From: Pseudoduganella flava
GTDB taxonomy: Bacteria; Pseudomonadota; Gammaproteobacteria; Burkholderiales; Burkholderiaceae_D
Assembly (NCBI RefSeq): GCF_007830495.1
Contig: NZ_VLKW01000003.1
Coordinates: 496,001 to 560,000, forward strand
Direction: 5' to 3'
DNA: 64,000 nucleotides
Part shown: piece after piece, positions 62,941-64,000 of the stretch
Layout of the letters: the number at the start of each line of letters is the position of its first letter
Numbering within the stretch: position 1 is the first letter of the stretch
Translations under genes and position numbers: made by a program
Notes under the pieces: generated by a model
Told to the model about the DNA's origin: nothing
What the model saw: only the letters and a program-made list of their open reading frames with translations
Databases searched by the model: none

Positions 62941-64000
62941 ATGACTGTCCCGAACGACCCGCTGTTCCAGCCCGCCACGCTTGGCCCCCTCACCCTGCCG
63001 AACCGCATCGTGATGCCGCCGATGACGCGCGCCCGCGCCGCCCAGCCCGGCGACGTGCCGACCGCGCTGATGGCCGAGTATTACGCGCAGCGGGCCGACG
63101 CCGGATTGATCGTCAGCGAAGGTACGTGGATCTCGCCCCTCGGCAAAGGCTACGCGTGGACGCCCGGTATCCACACGCCGGAACAGGTCGCCGGCTGGCG
63201 CCAGGTGACCGACGCCGTGCACGCCGCCGGCGGCAGGATCTTCGCCCAGCTCTGGCACGTAGGCCGCCTCAGCCATACCAGCCTGCTGGGCGGCCAGGCG
63301 CCCGTGTCGTCGTCGGCGCTGCCGGCCACCGGCGTCAACGTCTTCATCGCCGAGGCGGACGGCAGACCGGGCGCCGTGCAGGCGTCCACGCCGCGCGCGC
63401 TGACGATCGCCGAGATCCACGCGATCGTCGACGACTACCGCGCCGCCGCCGGCCGGGCGATGGCGGCCGGCTTCGACGGCGTCGAACTGCACGCCGCGAA
63501 CGGCTACCTGGTGAACCAGTTCATCGATTCGGGTGCCAATCTGCGCACGGACGAGTATGGCGGTACGCTGGACAACCGGCTGCGCTTTCTCGGCAAGGTG
63601 GCGCAGGCGCTGGTGGAAGGCACGGGCGACGCACGCCGCGTCGGCATCCGCCTGGCCCCGTTGACGACCCTCAACGGCTGCGTCGATGCCGACCCGGAAA
63701 CGACCTACGTGGCGGCCGCCAGCCTGCTGGGCGAACTGGGCGTCGGCTACCTGCATATCGCCGAGGCGGACTGGGACGACGCGCCGCACATGCCCCTCGC
63801 GTTCAGGCAGCGTCTGCGCGCGGCATTCGACGGCATGCTGATCTACGCGGGCAAGTACGACGCCGCCCGCGCCCGCGCCGCGCTGGCGGGCGGCTGGGCG
63901 GACATGATCGGATTCGGCCGGCCGTTCGTCGCCAACCCGGACCTGCCGGAGCGCCTGCGCGCCGGCGCCCCGCTGGCACAGCACGATCGCGAGACGCTGT
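62941..64000 (+). CDS. Old Yellow Enzyme-family NADH:flavin oxidoreductase, C-terminus beyond window
   Basis: The reading frame from ATG 62941 is open to the window end (353 codons, a little short of the usual 360-370). It starts MTVPNDPLFQPATLGPLTLP. FMN-binding and active-site blocks are 'NRIVMPPMTRARAAQPGDVP', 'GRIFAQLWHVGRLSHTSLLG', 'FDGVELHAANGYLVNQFIDS' (His-Ala-Ala-Asn pair for substrate binding) and 'NLRTDEYGGTLDNRLRFLGK'. The family reduces alkenes, nitro-esters or xenobiotics with NAD(P)H. CCGGAGCGCCCC precedes the start. It is divergent from gmd. Confidence 0.92.
   Translation, partial: MTVPNDPLFQPATLGPLTLPNRIVMPPMTRARAAQPGDVPTALMAEYYAQRADAGLIVSEGTWISPLGKGYAWTPGIHTPEQVAGWRQVTDAVHAAGGRIFAQLWHVGRLSHTSLLGGQAPVSSSALPATGVNVFIAEADGRPGAVQASTPRALTIAEIHAIVDDYRAAAGRAMAAGFDGVELHAANGYLVNQFIDSGANLRTDEYGGTLDNRLRFLGKVAQALVEGTGDARRVGIRLAPLTTLNGCVDADPETTYVAAASLLGELGVGYLHIAEADWDDAPHMPLAFRQRLRAAFDGMLIYAGKYDAARARAALAGGWADMIGFGRPFVANPDLPERLRAGAPLAQHDRETL

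Overview
The window looks like chromosomal DNA of a Burkholderiales bacterium of the Oxalobacteraceae, most like Massilia, Duganella or Pseudoduganella. The reasons are high GC content, a complete hut cluster, a PEP-CTERM exported protein, the second (87-codon) type of betaproteobacterial infA, trxA-rho-rpmE2 gene order, and scattered intergenic palindromes built on GGGTCTGACCC and GTGCCTGGCAC. This is an inference from gene content; no rRNA is present to confirm it. I see no prophage, plasmid functions or CRISPR array. The only mobile element is one IS1595-type insertion sequence.

Layout. 1-5.7 kb: housekeeping and small genes (SWIM protein fragment, kptA, infA with a probable structured leader or sRNA, two small lipoproteins, DNA-deoxyinosine glycosylase, DUF962 protein, EamA exporter, GNAT acetyltransferase). 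5.8-19.7 kb: histidine utilisation. hutU-hutH-hutG-hutF-hutD-hutI and a fused betaine-type ABC transporter lie on the minus strand behind one strong promoter with a HutC-like operator in its spacer. hutC lies 4 kb away, behind a YtcJ-like amidohydrolase, a GST, and an ada/2OG-oxygenase DNA-repair pair. 19.7-24.7 kb: a 1528-residue hybrid kinase with a periplasmic NMT1/THI5 sensor, and a single-domain response regulator. 24.9-27.3 kb: trxA, rho, a composite palindromic repeat, rpmE2. 27.3-36.3 kb: GT39 glycosyltransferase, a periplasmic binding protein, a divergent FtsH-like protease, exported proteins and lipoproteins, an APC transporter. 36.4-40.1 kb: tRNA-Leu(CAA), a MYB-like small protein, DeoR regulator plus MFS pair, a small gene behind a perfect SOS box, and two tandem paralogous lipoproteins.

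40.2-51.9 kb is a hexuronate (galacturonate/glucuronate) oxidation locus. It encodes a GntR regulator, KdgD, an alpha-ketoglutarate-semialdehyde dehydrogenase, an SMP-30 lactonase, a large secreted enzyme-like protein, a LacI regulator, uronate dehydrogenase, an aldose 1-epimerase and an ExuT-like permease. Together they would import hexuronates, oxidise them to aldarate lactones, open the lactones, and carry keto-deoxyglucarate to alpha-ketoglutarate. The aldarate dehydratase is not in the window. Two palindromes tie the locus together. GTTGTA-N8-TACAAC sits over the -10 of kdgD and of exuT, with a degenerate copy before gntR. GTTAAACGTTTAAC sits before udh and before the secreted-protein gene.

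51.9-64 kb: a DsrE-like exported protein, the IS1595 element, an MHYT hybrid kinase translationally coupled to an HD-GYP response regulator (probable c-di-GMP turnover), a 43-bp-period palindrome array, a four-gene GDP-rhamnose/glycosyltransferase operon (gmd-rmd-GT4-GT4), and the start of an Old Yellow Enzyme gene cut by the window end.
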